Positions 9,196 through 17,638 of a stretch of DNA of 34,563 nucleotides are shown piece after piece; positions within the stretch are counted from its first letter, which is position 1; the number at the start of each line of letters is the position of its first letter. The notes beneath the pieces were generated by a model that made no database searches, was not told the origin of the DNA, and was given only the letters and a program-made list of their open reading frames with translations. This DNA is from Aquabacterium sp. GTDB lineage: Bacteria; Pseudomonadota; Gammaproteobacteria; Burkholderiales; Burkholderiaceae_C. The stretch covers positions 1-34,563 of the forward strand of contig SCTQ01000248.1 in NCBI GenBank assembly GCA_004322345.1, written 5' to 3'. The translations under genes and the position numbers were made by a program.

Positions 9196-9987
9196 TCAGT
9201 AGCCGGCCAGGCGTGCGGTGACCCAGCGGTTCATGAAATCCGGCGACAGCCGGCCCAGCAGGGCCAGGACGCGGGTCTGCCGCCCTACGTGGCGATGCAC
9301 GCCCAGCCGCCACGGCGCCACGGTGGCCGCGCGCCAGATCTCCCGCGCCACGTCGTCGGCGCTCAGGCGCACGCCCAGGCGGTCGACGGTCTTCATGCGG
9401 CTGACCTCCTCGCTGACCATGGCCGTGTCGACGAACAGCGGCAGCAGGTCCACCACGCGTATGCCCTGGCCGCGCCACTCGATGTCCAGTGCTTCCGTCA
9501 GGCTGCGCACGGCTGCCTTGGTGGCCGCGTAGCTCGACAGCATCGGCTGGCCGTACAGGGCCGACGCCGAGCACATGTTGATCACCCGGCTGCCCGCGGT
9601 GCGGCGCAGATAGGCGTGGGCGACATGGCAACCGTTGAGCAAGCCCTTGAGGTTGACCTCCACCACCGCGTGGTGCCGCGCCAGCGCGGCCTGCTCGAAG
9701 GGCGCGGTGACGGCGATGCCGGCGTTGTTCAGCAGCACGTCCAGCCGCTGCCCCGCGGCCTGCCAGAAGCGCGACAGCGCCTCGTCCCAGGCCCGCGCAT
9801 CGGTCACGTCGAGGCGGCAGGCGAAGCAGCGCTGCGCACCCAGTTCGCGCGCCAGGGCGGCGACCGCCTCGCCGTCCACGTCGGTGAGTCCGACGAACCA
9901 GCCCGCGCGGGCGAAACGCAGGGCGGCCGCGCGGCCGATGCCGGCGGCCGCGCCGGTGATGAAGATGGCGGGCACAGGGGGGCTCAC
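9196..9987 (-). CDS. SDR-family oxidoreductase
   Basis: This is a classical short-chain dehydrogenase/reductase of about 263 residues. The cofactor motif TGAAAGIG is at the N-terminus, followed by DVDGEAV, whose acidic residue after the second strand favours NAD(H). Further motifs are NNAGI, then the catalytic Ser in NMCSASALYGQ and the YAATK active-site Tyr/Lys. The C-terminus has an extra basic helical region (RQTRVLALLGRLSP) typical of the SDR subgroup next to MBL or lipid genes. No ATG precedes the cofactor motif in frame, so I chose the GTG at 9987; the GTG at 9975 is possible. It leads a two-gene operon with the MBL protein and is divergent from the AraC-type regulator. The substrate is unknown. 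Confidence 0.85.
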   Translation of the reverse strand: MSPPVPAIFITGAAAGIGRAAALRFARAGWFVGLTDVDGEAVAALARELGAQRCFACRLDVTDARAWDEALSRFWQAAGQRLDVLLNNAGIAVTAPFEQAALARHHAVVEVNLKGLLNGCHVAHAYLRRTAGSRVINMCSASALYGQPMLSSYAATKAAVRSLTEALDIEWRGQGIRVVDLLPLFVDTAMVSEEVSRMKTVDRLGVRLSADDVAREIWRAATVAPWRLGVHRHVGRQTRVLALLGRLSPDFMNRWVTARLAGY

Positions 9988-10032
9988 GTGGCGGGACGGC
10001 GGGTCATCGGTGGAACGCGAGCGTAGACGCCG

Positions 10033-10065
10033 CCGGGTGAGGCCGCATTGACCGCGGCCACCCGG
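10033..10065. promoter_or_regulatory. Inverted repeat between the divergent SDR and AraC-type genes
   Basis: CCGGGT-GA-GGCCGC pairs with GCGGCC-ACCCGG across a 7-nt loop: 12-bp arms with a 2-nt bulge. It lies 18 bp before the regulator start and 46 bp before the SDR start, so it is well placed as an operator for the regulator. A structural hairpin in either leader is the alternative. Confidence 0.45.
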
Positions 10066-10083
10066 TTCTGAACAATTTCGGCC

Positions 10084-11142
10084 ATGCCGTCCCCTGTCTC
10101 CGACCTGCCGCCCGCCCGCGGGCTCCAGCGCATCTATGCGCGCGACGCCGTCCAGGGCATGGTGCCGCGCGGCCTGCTGCAGGTGCTGGCGACCCACCTC
10201 GGCGAACGCGGTGTCCCGCCTGCGGAGATCCTGCCCGCCGAGGCCCTCGTCCAACCCTGCGACCACCTGGCCCGCCACGCGGCGGAGGACTACTGCCGCA
10301 TGCTGCTGCGTGCGGCCGAGCGGCTGGACGACCCGCTGCTGGGCCTGCACCTGGGCCAGTCCGTGCGTCTGCCGCAGCTGGGTGCGCTGGGCTACGTGCT
10401 GCTGACCTGCGGCACGCTGGGCGAGGTGCTGCTGCGCATCGGCCGCTACCACCGGCTGCTGCACGACATCAACCCGATCGAGCAGGAGGTGGTGGGCGGC
10501 AACCTGGAGCTGCGCTGGGGCACGGCCCACGGCAAGCCCGGCGCGCTGTTCGACGAGACCGGCGTGGTCGCCTTCGTCGAGCTGGCCCGCCAGCTGTGCA
10601 ACGAGCGCCTGCCCGCGGCCGCGGTGGATTTCGTCAATCCGCCGCCTGCAGACACGCGGCCCTTCGCGGCCTATTTCGGCTGCGCCGTGCGGTGGGGGCG
10701 CCCCGTGACGCGCCTGGCCGTGCCGCTGGCGGTGCTGCAGCGGCCGTTGCAGCGTGCGGACCCGATGCTGCTGCGGCTGATGGAGGAACAGGTCGACCGC
10801 GTGCTGGCCACGCTGCCCGAGGACGGCGATCTTGCCGAGCAGACCCGCCGTGTCGTCGCCAACCTGGCGCAGGGCGGCATGCCCACGCTGGAGCAGGTGG
10901 CCGCGGCCCTGCGCCTGTCGCCGCGCGTCTACTACCGCCGCCTCGCGGCCCGGGACATGAACTTCCGCCAGCTGCGCGACGCGGCCTTGCGGCAGCTGGC
11001 CGAGCAGCACCTGGGCGACGGCCGCCTGCCGATGGCCGAGGTGGCGCGGAGGCTGGGCTACACCGAGCCCAGCGCCTTCTCGCGCGCCTTCCGGCGCTGG
11101 ACGGGGCACACGCCCCTGGCCTGGCGCAGGCGGGCGGGCTGA
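10084..11142 (+). CDS. AraC-family transcriptional regulator with N-terminal AraC-binding-type domain
   Basis: This 352-residue regulator has two parts. Residues about 20-200 form the ligand-binding domain common to OruR/ArgR-like AraC proteins (LLGLHLGQSVRLPQLGALGY is typical). Residues about 255-350 hold two helix-turn-helix units: LEQVAAALRLSPRVYYRRL, then MAEVARRLGYTEPSAFSRAF with the family RxWTGxTPxxWRR ending. The start at 10084 is the first ATG and gives a full-length product. It is divergent from the SDR/MBL pair, so it probably controls that pair and itself through the 96-bp gap, which holds an inverted repeat. Relatives often respond to lipids, alkanes or steroid-like inducers, which would suit the cholesterol-oxidase-like neighbour, but that is inference. 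Confidence 0.9.
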   Translation: MPSPVSDLPPARGLQRIYARDAVQGMVPRGLLQVLATHLGERGVPPAEILPAEALVQPCDHLARHAAEDYCRMLLRAAERLDDPLLGLHLGQSVRLPQLGALGYVLLTCGTLGEVLLRIGRYHRLLHDINPIEQEVVGGNLELRWGTAHGKPGALFDETGVVAFVELARQLCNERLPAAAVDFVNPPPADTRPFAAYFGCAVRWGRPVTRLAVPLAVLQRPLQRADPMLLRLMEEQVDRVLATLPEDGDLAEQTRRVVANLAQGGMPTLEQVAAALRLSPRVYYRRLAARDMNFRQLRDAALRQLAEQHLGDGRLPMAEVARRLGYTEPSAFSRAFRRWTGHTPLAWRRRAG

Positions 11143-11350
11143 GCGCGTGCGCGTCGCACGGTACGGCCGTCGCGGCCGTCCGCGGGCACGGCAACCTTCG
11201 TCGTGACCCCGCGCGAGAGCCATGAAAGACGAGGTCCACGAGGGAATCAGCATTCGCCTACGGCCACCCTCCTGGCCGCCCGACAGCGTGTTGCGGCGCG
11301 AGGAAACATCATCTCCCCGCCCCCTGGTGGGGCGACAGGAGATGGAAGAG

Positions 11351-11599
11351 ATGGAAGTGCGTCAGCAGAGCACCAGCGCGGCATTGGAAGAACTCATCGA
11401 CAGCCTTGTGCGCCGCAAGGGGCTGGCCTATGTCGAACGTCAGTACGACTCAGGCCTGATGTCGGGGGTGGTCGAGCCTGCCTTCGAGCAATGGAAGAAG
11501 CGCCAGGCCACCCGGCGGCGTGCCGCTCCCCGCGTGCCGGCGGCGCTGATCGCGGTGATGCTGCTGGTCGCGTACTTCGCGCTGGCCTGGTCTGTGTGA
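11351..11599 (+). CDS. Small tail-anchored protein, function unknown
   Basis: This 82-residue protein has a soluble, helical N-terminal part (ALEELIDSLVRRKGLAYVER) and one C-terminal membrane helix (AALIAVMLLVAYFALAWSV) that ends the chain. That predicts insertion with the bulk in the cytoplasm. I chose the ATG at 11351 because AGGAG lies 9 nt upstream; the track start at 11222 adds 43 residues of low coding character, and an ATG at 11342 overlaps the ribosome binding site. A strong terminator follows 30 bp after the stop. No family is recognised. It sits between the AraC regulator and the convergent hemerythrin gene. Confidence 0.6.
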   Translation: MEVRQQSTSAALEELIDSLVRRKGLAYVERQYDSGLMSGVVEPAFEQWKKRQATRRRAAPRVPAALIAVMLLVAYFALAWSV

Positions 11600-11629
11600 T
11601 CGTCAGGCGCCGCCGTCCCCGCGCAAGGA

Positions 11630-11660
11630 GAAACCGCCCGGGGATGCCGGGCGGTTTCTT
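11630..11660. terminator. Rho-independent terminator, probably bidirectional
   Basis: A perfect 11-bp stem GAAACCGCCCG/CGGGCGGTTTC with a 7-nt loop, flanked by A- and T-rich stem ends, lies between two convergent genes: the tail-anchored protein on the left and the hemerythrin gene on the right. It can serve both directions because the stem is A-rich at one foot and T-rich at the other. Confidence 0.85.
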
Positions 11661-11707
11661 GCGCCAGGACGCGCGGACGAGCCCGGCCCGGCTTGCGGGG
11701 CGGCGGC

Positions 11708-12190
11708 CTACTGCGCCAGCAGCTCGGCCTTGCGCTCGGCCAGGCGCGCGCCGAGCGCGACCAGGTCGAGGCTGCTGTCGCGTGCCTTAGGGAAGATCTC
11801 GCCCTGTTCTTCCTTCACGTGATGCTTGACGTACTCGCTGAGCACCTTGACCTTGGCGTCGTACATCTCGCCGTCGGGCTCCACGCCCTCGATCTGGCCG
11901 ATGAGCGACTTGAGGGTGTCGTGCTCCACCGTGGCCTCGGGGATCAGTTCCTTGTCCTTGAGGGCCTGCTTGAACGCCGGATAGAAGATCTCCTCCTCGA
12001 TCTGGGCGTGCACCTTCAGCTCCTGGCACAGCTGGGCGACCAGTTGCACCTTCTTGGTGGACGAGCGTGCCTTCTCGTACTGCTCGAACAGCTCGCTGAC
12101 CGCCTGATGGTCGGCGCGCAGCATGGCGGTGGCATCCTTGGGCTGGGCCGAGGAGGCGCGCGCGGGTTTGGTCTTGGTTGCAGTGGTCAT
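11708..12190 (-). CDS. Hemerythrin HHE-domain protein
   Basis: This 160-residue cytoplasmic protein has the four-helix hemerythrin-like fold with a di-iron site. Metal-ligand candidates fall in the expected order: His in RADHQAVSELF, His/Glu in HAQIEEEIFYPA, His in VEHDTLK, and His/Glu in KHHVKEEQGEIFP. The first 20 residues are Lys/Thr/Ala-rich and lack a signal peptide. The start at 12190 has AGGAG 5 nt upstream. Family members bind oxygen, sense redox or nitric oxide, or store iron, and many are stress-induced. The 176 bp upstream separate it from the esterase gene end, so it likely has its own promoter. Its 3' end faces the bidirectional terminator. Confidence 0.9.
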   Translation of the reverse strand: MTTATKTKPARASSAQPKDATAMLRADHQAVSELFEQYEKARSSTKKVQLVAQLCQELKVHAQIEEEIFYPAFKQALKDKELIPEATVEHDTLKSLIGQIEGVEPDGEMYDAKVKVLSEYVKHHVKEEQGEIFPKARDSSLDLVALGARLAERKAELLAQ

Positions 12191-12366
12191 GGGTTCTCCT
12201 GGTTGAGGCGCTGCCGCAAGAGCACTGGCAGGGTCCGGGGCATCTTCATGGCCCTGAGGCCATGCAGATGTAGGCGGCGCATGCCCCACCTTGTAGGGTT
12301 CCACTGATTCGAGGCAGCGGGGGCGTCCCCTTGCGCCGGAAAGCGAGCCGAGTGTGGCGGACCACC

Positions 12367-13557
12367 CTAGAGTGGGCGGCACTGCTGCTCGAAGAACCTG
12401 AGCATCTCCCGGCTCGCATCCGGTCCCGTCGGGTCGGTGTACGACCCGCTGCCGTGCCCGCCCGCCCAGGCGTGCCCGGCCCCATGGACGACCCAGCGTT
12501 CGACCACGCTCCTGCCGGATGCATCGGCATGGATGGAGCGCGTGTACGAGCGGCCGTTGGGCGAGTCTTTCCGCTCGGTGCGGGCGTGCAGCGTCTCGCG
12601 TCCAGCGGCTCCTTTCAGCGCAGCCGCGTGCACCTGCTCGCCGTTGGAGGAGTGGACCGTCTGGTCCCGGTCGCCGTGGAAGACGATCGTGGGAACGGTC
12701 AGCGCAGCCGGCGACGCCTGGCCTGGCAGGCCCGGGCGCCGTGCGCGGCCGAGGACGGAGTTCGACGCCGACGCGTTGCCCTGCATGGCCGCCAGCGCGT
12801 CCGGCAGGTTGCCTGCCGCGCCAGGCGCCAGGCCGGAGTGCACGCCGACCGCTGCGAAGACATCCGGATACGCCGCCGCGACCAGGGCCGCCATCGCGCC
12901 GCCCGCCGACAGGCCGGCGATGTAGACGCGGCGCGGATCGACGGCATGGCCGGCGATGACCGACTGGGTCAGCGAGGTGATCCACGCGGGCTCGCCACGA
13001 CCGCGTTGCTGGTGGGTGTGCTTGAACCAGTTCCAGCACTTCTGCGGGTTGGCCTGCGCCGATTGGGCGGGGTAGAGCACGAGCCAGCCGTGTGCGCGGG
13101 CCAGGGCGTTCATGTCGGTCCCGGCTGCGAAGTCGTCCGGATCCTGCGTGCAGCCGTGCAGCATGACGAGCAGCGGGCGCGGTTCGTCGCCGGACAGGGG
13201 CGGCACGTACAGCTTGTAGTCGCGGGTCAGCGAGCCATGCGTGTGCGACGCGGCGAGAAAGCATTCGGTTGGCGCGGCCGCATCGATGCGCGGGGCCGTG
13301 GAGGCCGGGGCCTCGAAGACGCAGCCGTCGAGCACCTGGTCGTCCACCGGCTTGGCGGCAGCCGCGGGTGCGGGCCCGAAACCGCGGGCGGACGGCGGCG
13401 CATTCGGGGGAGCGCCGGGCCAGCGCACGCGGGGCAGGCCGCCCGCGGCGGGCCCGCGTTCCAGCGCCTGCTGGATGGCCGCGGTGGCTTCTTGCAGCCG
13501 GCCTTCCCGCATGAGGCCGGTGGCCGTCTGCATCCAGTCTTCGAAGAAGTCGGACAT
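12367..13557 (-). CDS. PHB-depolymerase-family esterase (LpqC/PhaZ type)
   Basis: This 396-residue alpha/beta hydrolase matches the PHB depolymerase esterase family, which cleaves polyhydroxyalkanoate or feruloyl-type esters. The oxyanion region is LLVMLHGCTQ, the nucleophile elbow is IAGLSAGGAMA, a DRDQTVHSSNGEQV segment supplies the Asp, and the catalytic His is in VVHGAGHAWAGG. The N-terminal about 90 residues start with a helical region (MSDFFEDWMQTATGLMREG) without a signal peptide, so it may be cytoplasmic. AGGAAAA lies just before the ATG. The ribbon-helix-helix gene ends 46 bp upstream on the same strand, so the pair is likely co-transcribed and co-regulated. The true substrate (storage polymer, oligomer or xenobiotic ester) is open. 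Confidence 0.88.
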   Translation of the reverse strand: MSDFFEDWMQTATGLMREGRLQEATAAIQQALERGPAAGGLPRVRWPGAPPNAPPSARGFGPAPAAAAKPVDDQVLDGCVFEAPASTAPRIDAAAPTECFLAASHTHGSLTRDYKLYVPPLSGDEPRPLLVMLHGCTQDPDDFAAGTDMNALARAHGWLVLYPAQSAQANPQKCWNWFKHTHQQRGRGEPAWITSLTQSVIAGHAVDPRRVYIAGLSAGGAMAALVAAAYPDVFAAVGVHSGLAPGAAGNLPDALAAMQGNASASNSVLGRARRPGLPGQASPAALTVPTIVFHGDRDQTVHSSNGEQVHAAALKGAAGRETLHARTERKDSPNGRSYTRSIHADASGRSVVERWVVHGAGHAWAGGHGSGSYTDPTGPDASREMLRFFEQQCRPL

Positions 13558-13603
13558 GGTTTTCCTGTCGATGGTGTGGGGGTGGAGGGGGTGCCGGTGG
13601 CGA

Positions 13604-14041
13604 TCAGCGCTGGCGCTTGAGCAGCGCCGCCTTGACCGCCGCGCTGGCGTGGAAGGCGCCGAGGACTTCCAGGGATTCGATGGTCTCCAGCGCCAGTTCG
13701 GGACTGACGTCGGCTGCGATCGTGGCCAGGCCGAGCACCCGGATCTGCAGCCGCTGCCGCGCGTCCTTCACGCCCTGGAGGTAAGCCGCGTCGAAGTGCT
13801 GCAGGCCCAGGACCAGCATGCGCCGGGCCGCCACCTGCTTGACTGCATCGGCGTGCGTGGCCAGGTGGTTGCGGATCGCCGTGCGGATGAAATCCGTCCG
13901 GTTGCCGTAGAAGCCCTCGGCCACCAGGAGGTCGATCTGGCCGAGGTCGACGAAGCCGAGGTTGACGGTGATCTTCTCGGCATCGCCGGTGCGTTCCGCT
14001 GAGATGGGGGAGGCGAGGGCAGGGAGGGCTTTGCGTGGCAT
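13604..14041 (-). CDS. Ribbon-helix-helix (CopG-like) transcriptional regulator
   Basis: This is a 145-residue DNA-binding protein. The ribbon-helix-helix motif is at residues about 22-60: the strand EKITVNLGFVDLGQIDLLV, then the helices GFYGNRTDFIRTAIRNHLATH. The C-terminal half is helical with many hydrophobics and probably mediates oligomerisation. It resembles regulators found beside PHB-depolymerase-type esterases in Burkholderiales, so control of that gene is the simplest role. Its upstream region holds a seven-copy 11-bp direct repeat starting 22 bp from the ATG. Such a tandem array is what cooperative RHH dimers bind, so autoregulation is likely. The start at 14041 has only a weak AAGATGG ribosome binding site. 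Confidence 0.85.
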   Translation of the reverse strand: MPRKALPALASPISAERTGDAEKITVNLGFVDLGQIDLLVAEGFYGNRTDFIRTAIRNHLATHADAVKQVAARRMLVLGLQHFDAAYLQGVKDARQRLQIRVLGLATIAADVSPELALETIESLEVLGAFHASAAVKAALLKRQR

Positions 14042-14062
14042 GCAGCCATCTTACCATCCAAG

Positions 14063-14139
14063 TGGATGTTTAGTGGATGCTAACGAGATGTTTATTGGAT
14101 GTTTCTTGGATGTTTCTTGGGCATCCTATGGATTCTTCC
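14063..14139. repeat. Seven tandem 11-bp repeats, probable operator array of the RHH regulator
   Basis: Reading the plus strand in 11-mers gives TGGATGTTTAG, TGGATGCTAAC, GAGATGTTTAT, TGGATGTTTCT (twice), TGGGCATCCTA and TGGATTCTTCC, in strict register. A further inverted half-unit (CATCCA, 14055-14060) sits directly before the first copy, making CATCCA-AG-TGGATG. The block is AT-rich in a GC-rich genome. The sense-strand consensus toward the regulator gene is approximately NTAAACATCCA. The last copy encodes the final residues and stop of the uvrA-like gene, so the array overlaps a coding end. The promoter of the RHH gene must lie in or beside it. Confidence 0.85.
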
Positions 14140-16888
14140 TGGCGGTCCTGGGGCGGGCTCGGGAAACCGGGCCGGGCGTCCGTGGCGACGGCGGGTCATC
14201 GCCGACCCATCGCCTGAGATATCCGGCGGTCGCACTGCCCTCGGCCGCCGACACGGCGCGCGGCGGCCCGGCGGCGACCACCCGGCCGCCGCGCTCGCCG
14301 GCGCCGGGGCCCATGTCGATCACCCAGTCGCTCTGGGCGACGACCCGCATCTCGTGCTCGACCACCACCACGGTGTGGCCGGCAGCCACCAGGCCGTGCA
14401 ACTGCGCCATCAGCCTGTCCACGTCGCTCGGGTGCAGGCCGGTGGTGGGCTCGTCCAGCACGTAGAGGGTGCTGGCGCGCTGCACGCGCTGCAGTTCCGT
14501 GGCGAGCTTGATCCGCTGGGCCTCGCCGCCGGACAACTCGGTCGCGGGCTGGCCCAGGCGCAGGTAGCCCAGCCCGATCTCGCCCAGCAGCGCCAGCGGC
14601 CTGTGGACGGCAGGTTCGCATGCGAAGAAGGCGGTGGCCTCGTCCACCGTCATCCGCAGGACGTCGGCGATGTTCCTGCCCTGCCAGGTCACCTCCAGCG
14701 TGCGCTGGTTGAAGCGCGCTCCCCCGCACGCGGGGCATGGGGCGTAGACGCTGGGCATGAACAACAGCTCCACGCCGACGAAGCCCTCGCCCTCGCAGGT
14801 GTCGCAGCGGCCCTTGGCCACGTTGAACGAGAAGCGGCCGGCGTCGTAGCGGCGTGCGCGGGCCGCCGGGGTTGCGGCGAAGAGCTTGCGCACGCCGTCG
14901 AAGAGGCCGGTGTAGGTCGCGAGGTTGGAGCGTGGCGTGCGGCCGATCGGCTTCTGATCGACACGGACCAGGCGGGCGATCGCCTGCGCGCCGGCATGGA
15001 TGCGGCCCGCAGCCTCCTGCGCCATCCCGGGCCCGTCTTCGTCGGCTTCCTCGTCGGTGCCGATCTCGTGGCCCAGGTGCTCGCCGACCAGTTCCACCAG
15101 CGCCTGGCTGACGAGGCTGGACTTGCCCGACCCCGACACGCCGGTCACCGAGGTCATCACGCCCAGCGGAATGGAGACGTCCAGCCCGTGCAGGTTGTTG
15201 CGCGTGATGCCGCGCAGCTCCAGCCAGCCGGCCGGCTCGCGCTGGGCGCCGCGCGGCGGCGTGGTCGTCGCGAAGAGATGCTGCGCGGTACACGACTGCG
15301 CCACCTCGCGCAGGCCCTCGGGCGGCCCGCTGTAGAGCACGTGGCCGCCCTGCTCGCCCGCGCCGGGGCCGACGTCCACCAGCCAGTCGGCGCGCCGCAT
15401 CATCTCCAGGTCGTGCTCGATGACGAAGACGGAGTTGCCGCCGCGGCGCAGCTGCTCCAGCGCGGAGGTCAGTGCCTCGCCGTCGGCAGGGTGCAGGCCC
15501 GCGGTGGGCTCGTCGAGCACGTAGACCACGCCGAACAGGTTGGAGCGGATCTGCGTGGCCAGGCGCAGGCGCTGCAGTTCGCCCGCCGACAGCGTGGGCG
15601 TGCTGCGTTCGAGGGACAGGTAGCCCAGCCCCAGGCCGTGCAGCGTGGCGATGCGCTCCTGCAGCTCGCGAGCGATGCGCTGCGCGGCCAGGCGCTTTTC
15701 ATCGGAGAGGTTCGGCGTGCGCCGGACGTCCGGCGCCGCCTGATGGGCGGCGCCGCCCGCGGCCACCCGCCGGGCGGTGTCCTTGCGCGACGCGGCGCGG
15801 CTGAGCGTGGCCGCCCGGCCGCCGGCCGGCTCGTGCAGCTGCCCCGTCGCGGCCGGCTGCAGCAGCTCGGCCACGCGGTCCAGCGGCAGGCGGGACAGCG
15901 CCCCGATGTCCAGGCCCATGAAGGTCACCGAGAGCGACGCGCGCTTCAGGCGCTTGCCCTCGCAGGCCGGGCACACGCTGCCGACCATGAAGCGGGAGAC
16001 GCGCTTCTTCATCAGCGGGCTCTGCGTGGTCGCGAAGGTGTGCAGCACGTAGCGCCGGGCGCCGGTGAAGGTGCCCTGGTAGCTGGGCTCGGCCTTGCGC
16101 CGCAACGCGCTGCGGGTCTCCGCCGGCGTGAAGCCCGCGTAGACGGGCACGGTGGGCTGCTCGTCCGTGAACAGGATCCAGTCCCGGTCCTTGCGCGGCA
16201 GCTCGCGCCACGGCGTGTCGACGTCGTAGCCCAGGGTCACGAGGATGTCGCGCAGGTTCTGCCCGTGCCAGGCCGGGGGCCAGGCGGCGATGGCGCGTTC
16301 GCGGATGGTCAGGGTGTCGTCGGGCACCATGGACTGCTCGGTCACCTCGTACACGTGGCCCAGGCCGTGGCATTGCGGGCAGGCGCCCTGCGGGGTGTTG
16401 GGCGAGAAGTCCTCGGCATAGAGCATGGGCTGCCGCGGGGGGTAGTGTCCGGCGCGCGAATACAGCATCCGCACCAGGCCGGACAGCGTCGTCACGCTGC
16501 CCACGGAAGACCGCGCGCCGGGCGTGCTGCGCTGCTGCTGCAAGGCGACGGCGGGCGGGAGCCCTTCGATCGAATCGACGTCGGGCACGCCGACCTGCTG
16601 GATGAGCCGCCGCGCGTACGGCGCGACCGATTCGAAGTACCGGCGCTGCGCTTCCGCGTAGATCGTGCCGAATGCCAGCGACGACTTGCCGGAGCCGGAG
16701 ACGCCCGAGAACACGACCAGGGCGTCGCGCGGGATGTCCACGTCGACGTTCTTGAGGTTGTGCTCGCGCGCTCCTCGCACCCGCACGCAGGAGCCGGCGG
16801 CAGGATGGGGATCATGCTTTGAGGCATCGGTACCCGCTTGCGGTGCGGCGGGGCGCGCCGCGTCGACGGCGGGGGTCGTGGTCTTCAT
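14126..16888 (-). CDS. UvrA-like excinuclease ATPase paralogue without the UvrB-binding domain
   Basis: This 920-residue tandem ABC ATPase is of the UvrA2/DrrC-like class. It has two Walker A motifs ([10 protein letters not shown], twice), signatures LSAGELQR and LSGGEAQR, and DEPTAGLHP and DEPTTGLHP Walker B regions. The zinc modules are CPQC...CPAC and CDTC...CPAC. After [17 protein letters not shown] it passes straight to the first zinc module, so the roughly 120-residue insertion that contacts UvrB in canonical UvrA is missing. Two Ala/Gly/Arg-rich insertions (near residues 395-430 and in the second half) are unusual. Such paralogues are linked to DNA-damage tolerance or to removal of DNA-bound drugs. 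The ATG at 16888 is the first in frame after an N-terminal low-complexity stretch. The stop lies inside the 11-bp repeat array. Confidence 0.88.
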   Translation of the reverse strand: MKTTTPAVDAARPAAPQAGTDASKHDPHPAAGSCVRVRGAREHNLKNVDVDIPRDALVVFSGVSGSGKSSLAFGTIYAEAQRRYFESVAPYARRLIQQVGVPDVDSIEGLPPAVALQQQRSTPGARSSVGSVTTLSGLVRMLYSRAGHYPPRQPMLYAEDFSPNTPQGACPQCHGLGHVYEVTEQSMVPDDTLTIRERAIAAWPPAWHGQNLRDILVTLGYDVDTPWRELPRKDRDWILFTDEQPTVPVYAGFTPAETRSALRRKAEPSYQGTFTGARRYVLHTFATTQSPLMKKRVSRFMVGSVCPACEGKRLKRASLSVTFMGLDIGALSRLPLDRVAELLQPAATGQLHEPAGGRAATLSRAASRKDTARRVAAGGAAHQAAPDVRRTPNLSDEKRLAAQRIARELQERIATLHGLGLGYLSLERSTPTLSAGELQRLRLATQIRSNLFGVVYVLDEPTAGLHPADGEALTSALEQLRRGGNSVFVIEHDLEMMRRADWLVDVGPGAGEQGGHVLYSGPPEGLREVAQSCTAQHLFATTTPPRGAQREPAGWLELRGITRNNLHGLDVSIPLGVMTSVTGVSGSGKSSLVSQALVELVGEHLGHEIGTDEEADEDGPGMAQEAAGRIHAGAQAIARLVRVDQKPIGRTPRSNLATYTGLFDGVRKLFAATPAARARRYDAGRFSFNVAKGRCDTCEGEGFVGVELLFMPSVYAPCPACGGARFNQRTLEVTWQGRNIADVLRMTVDEATAFFACEPAVHRPLALLGEIGLGYLRLGQPATELSGGEAQRIKLATELQRVQRASTLYVLDEPTTGLHPSDVDRLMAQLHGLVAAGHTVVVVEHEMRVVAQSDWVIDMGPGAGERGGRVVAAGPPRAVSAAEGSATAGYLRRWVGDDPPSPRTPGPVSRARPRTARKNP

Positions 16889-16970
16889 GCATCGAGCGTA
16901 GCCGGGCTTGCGGATTGCCGCGGCACGGTGGTCCCGATCGACCCTCCACCAACATTGAATGGAAGCGCCA

Positions 16971-17219
16971 ATGAAGCCCCGCACCCTGGTCCTGGCCGCC
17001 TATGCCGCGGCCCTGCTGTGCGCCGTCATCCGGAGGCGGCGCCGGCAGGACCAGGCGGCCGCCATGCATCGAACGGCGCCCTTCGAGACCGCGCCCGAAG
17101 CCGCGAACGCCGGTGAGGCGCTGAACGGAATGGGGCTGGGTGCCGACGTCGCGCCGCAGATCGAGCAAGGCGGCGAGACGGTGCGCCCCGGCCTGGGCGA
17201 CTTCCTGCGCGGCGCATAG
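16971..17219 (+). CDS. Small single-pass membrane protein, function unknown
   Basis: This 82-residue protein has an N-terminal membrane helix (PRTLVLAAYAAALLCAV) directly followed by RRRRRQ, which by the positive-inside rule places the rest in the cytoplasm. The remainder is polar and not recognisable. GGAAG sits 5 nt before the ATG at 16971, better than for the track start at 16959. It is divergent from the uvrA-like gene, with about 80 bp between the starts. Coding is supported by the helix and basic flank, but there is no homologue I can name. Confidence 0.5.
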   Translation: MKPRTLVLAAYAAALLCAVIRRRRRQDQAAAMHRTAPFETAPEAANAGEALNGMGLGADVAPQIEQGGETVRPGLGDFLRGA

Positions 17220-17424
17220 CGGCACGTCCTTTGCCGCTCATGATTCCGGTCGGCGCTCGCCGACAAGGGGTGCCCGTGGACGAAGCCGGAGGGAAACGTG
17301 AAAGTCGCCTGCGACGTTGGATGAGCCGCCTGTCTGCGTTCACGGGACCTTCCACGGGACTGTCGGACGGCTGTTTGCCCGCGTCCTCTCTGCCGCCAAC
17401 GCAGACGTCCACGCAGACGACTCG

Positions 17425-17638
17425 ATGCAGGCCGCTTCGCGCAGAGCCTGAGCGACAGCCAACCGACCCTGCTCATGCATTTCGATCGCCACCTCGTGCT
17501 GCGCTATGCCAACCGGGCGACCCTGGAATGGTTCGGCGGCGAGCGTGCCGCGGTGCTGGGCCGTCCCATCGACGAACTTGACGGCTGGCAGGCCGTTCAT
17601 CCGGGGCCCCGCGGAGATCGAGGAGCTCCTGTCAGGTG
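17425..17638 (+). pseudogene. Out-of-frame PAS-domain segment of the adjacent histidine kinase
   Basis: Frame 3 between about 17430 and 17610 encodes a typical PAS N-terminus (LRYANRATLEWFG, then AAVLGRPIDEL), ending with a stop at 17636-17638. The kinase body continues in frame 1 (GPAEIEELLSGDAV). The change of frame falls at or near the run GGGGCCCC at about 17604: one G fewer would join AVHPGPAEIEE. Upstream, frame 1 looks coding up to an ATG at 17425 (RLFARVLSAANADVHADDS), then switches to frame 3 (RFAQSLSDSQPTLL). The two changes are opposite in sign and would compensate. Sequencing indels or a real mutated gene are both possible. Confidence 0.6.

Noticed and set aside
14099-16822. 907-codon plus-strand ORF
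   Set aside because: It is the complement of the UvrA-like gene, whose ABC motifs are unmistakable on the minus strand.
16812-17225. Minus-strand 137-codon ORF upstream of the UvrA-like gene
   Set aside because: It overlaps both the UvrA start and the better-supported small membrane protein on the other strand, and its composition is shadow-like.
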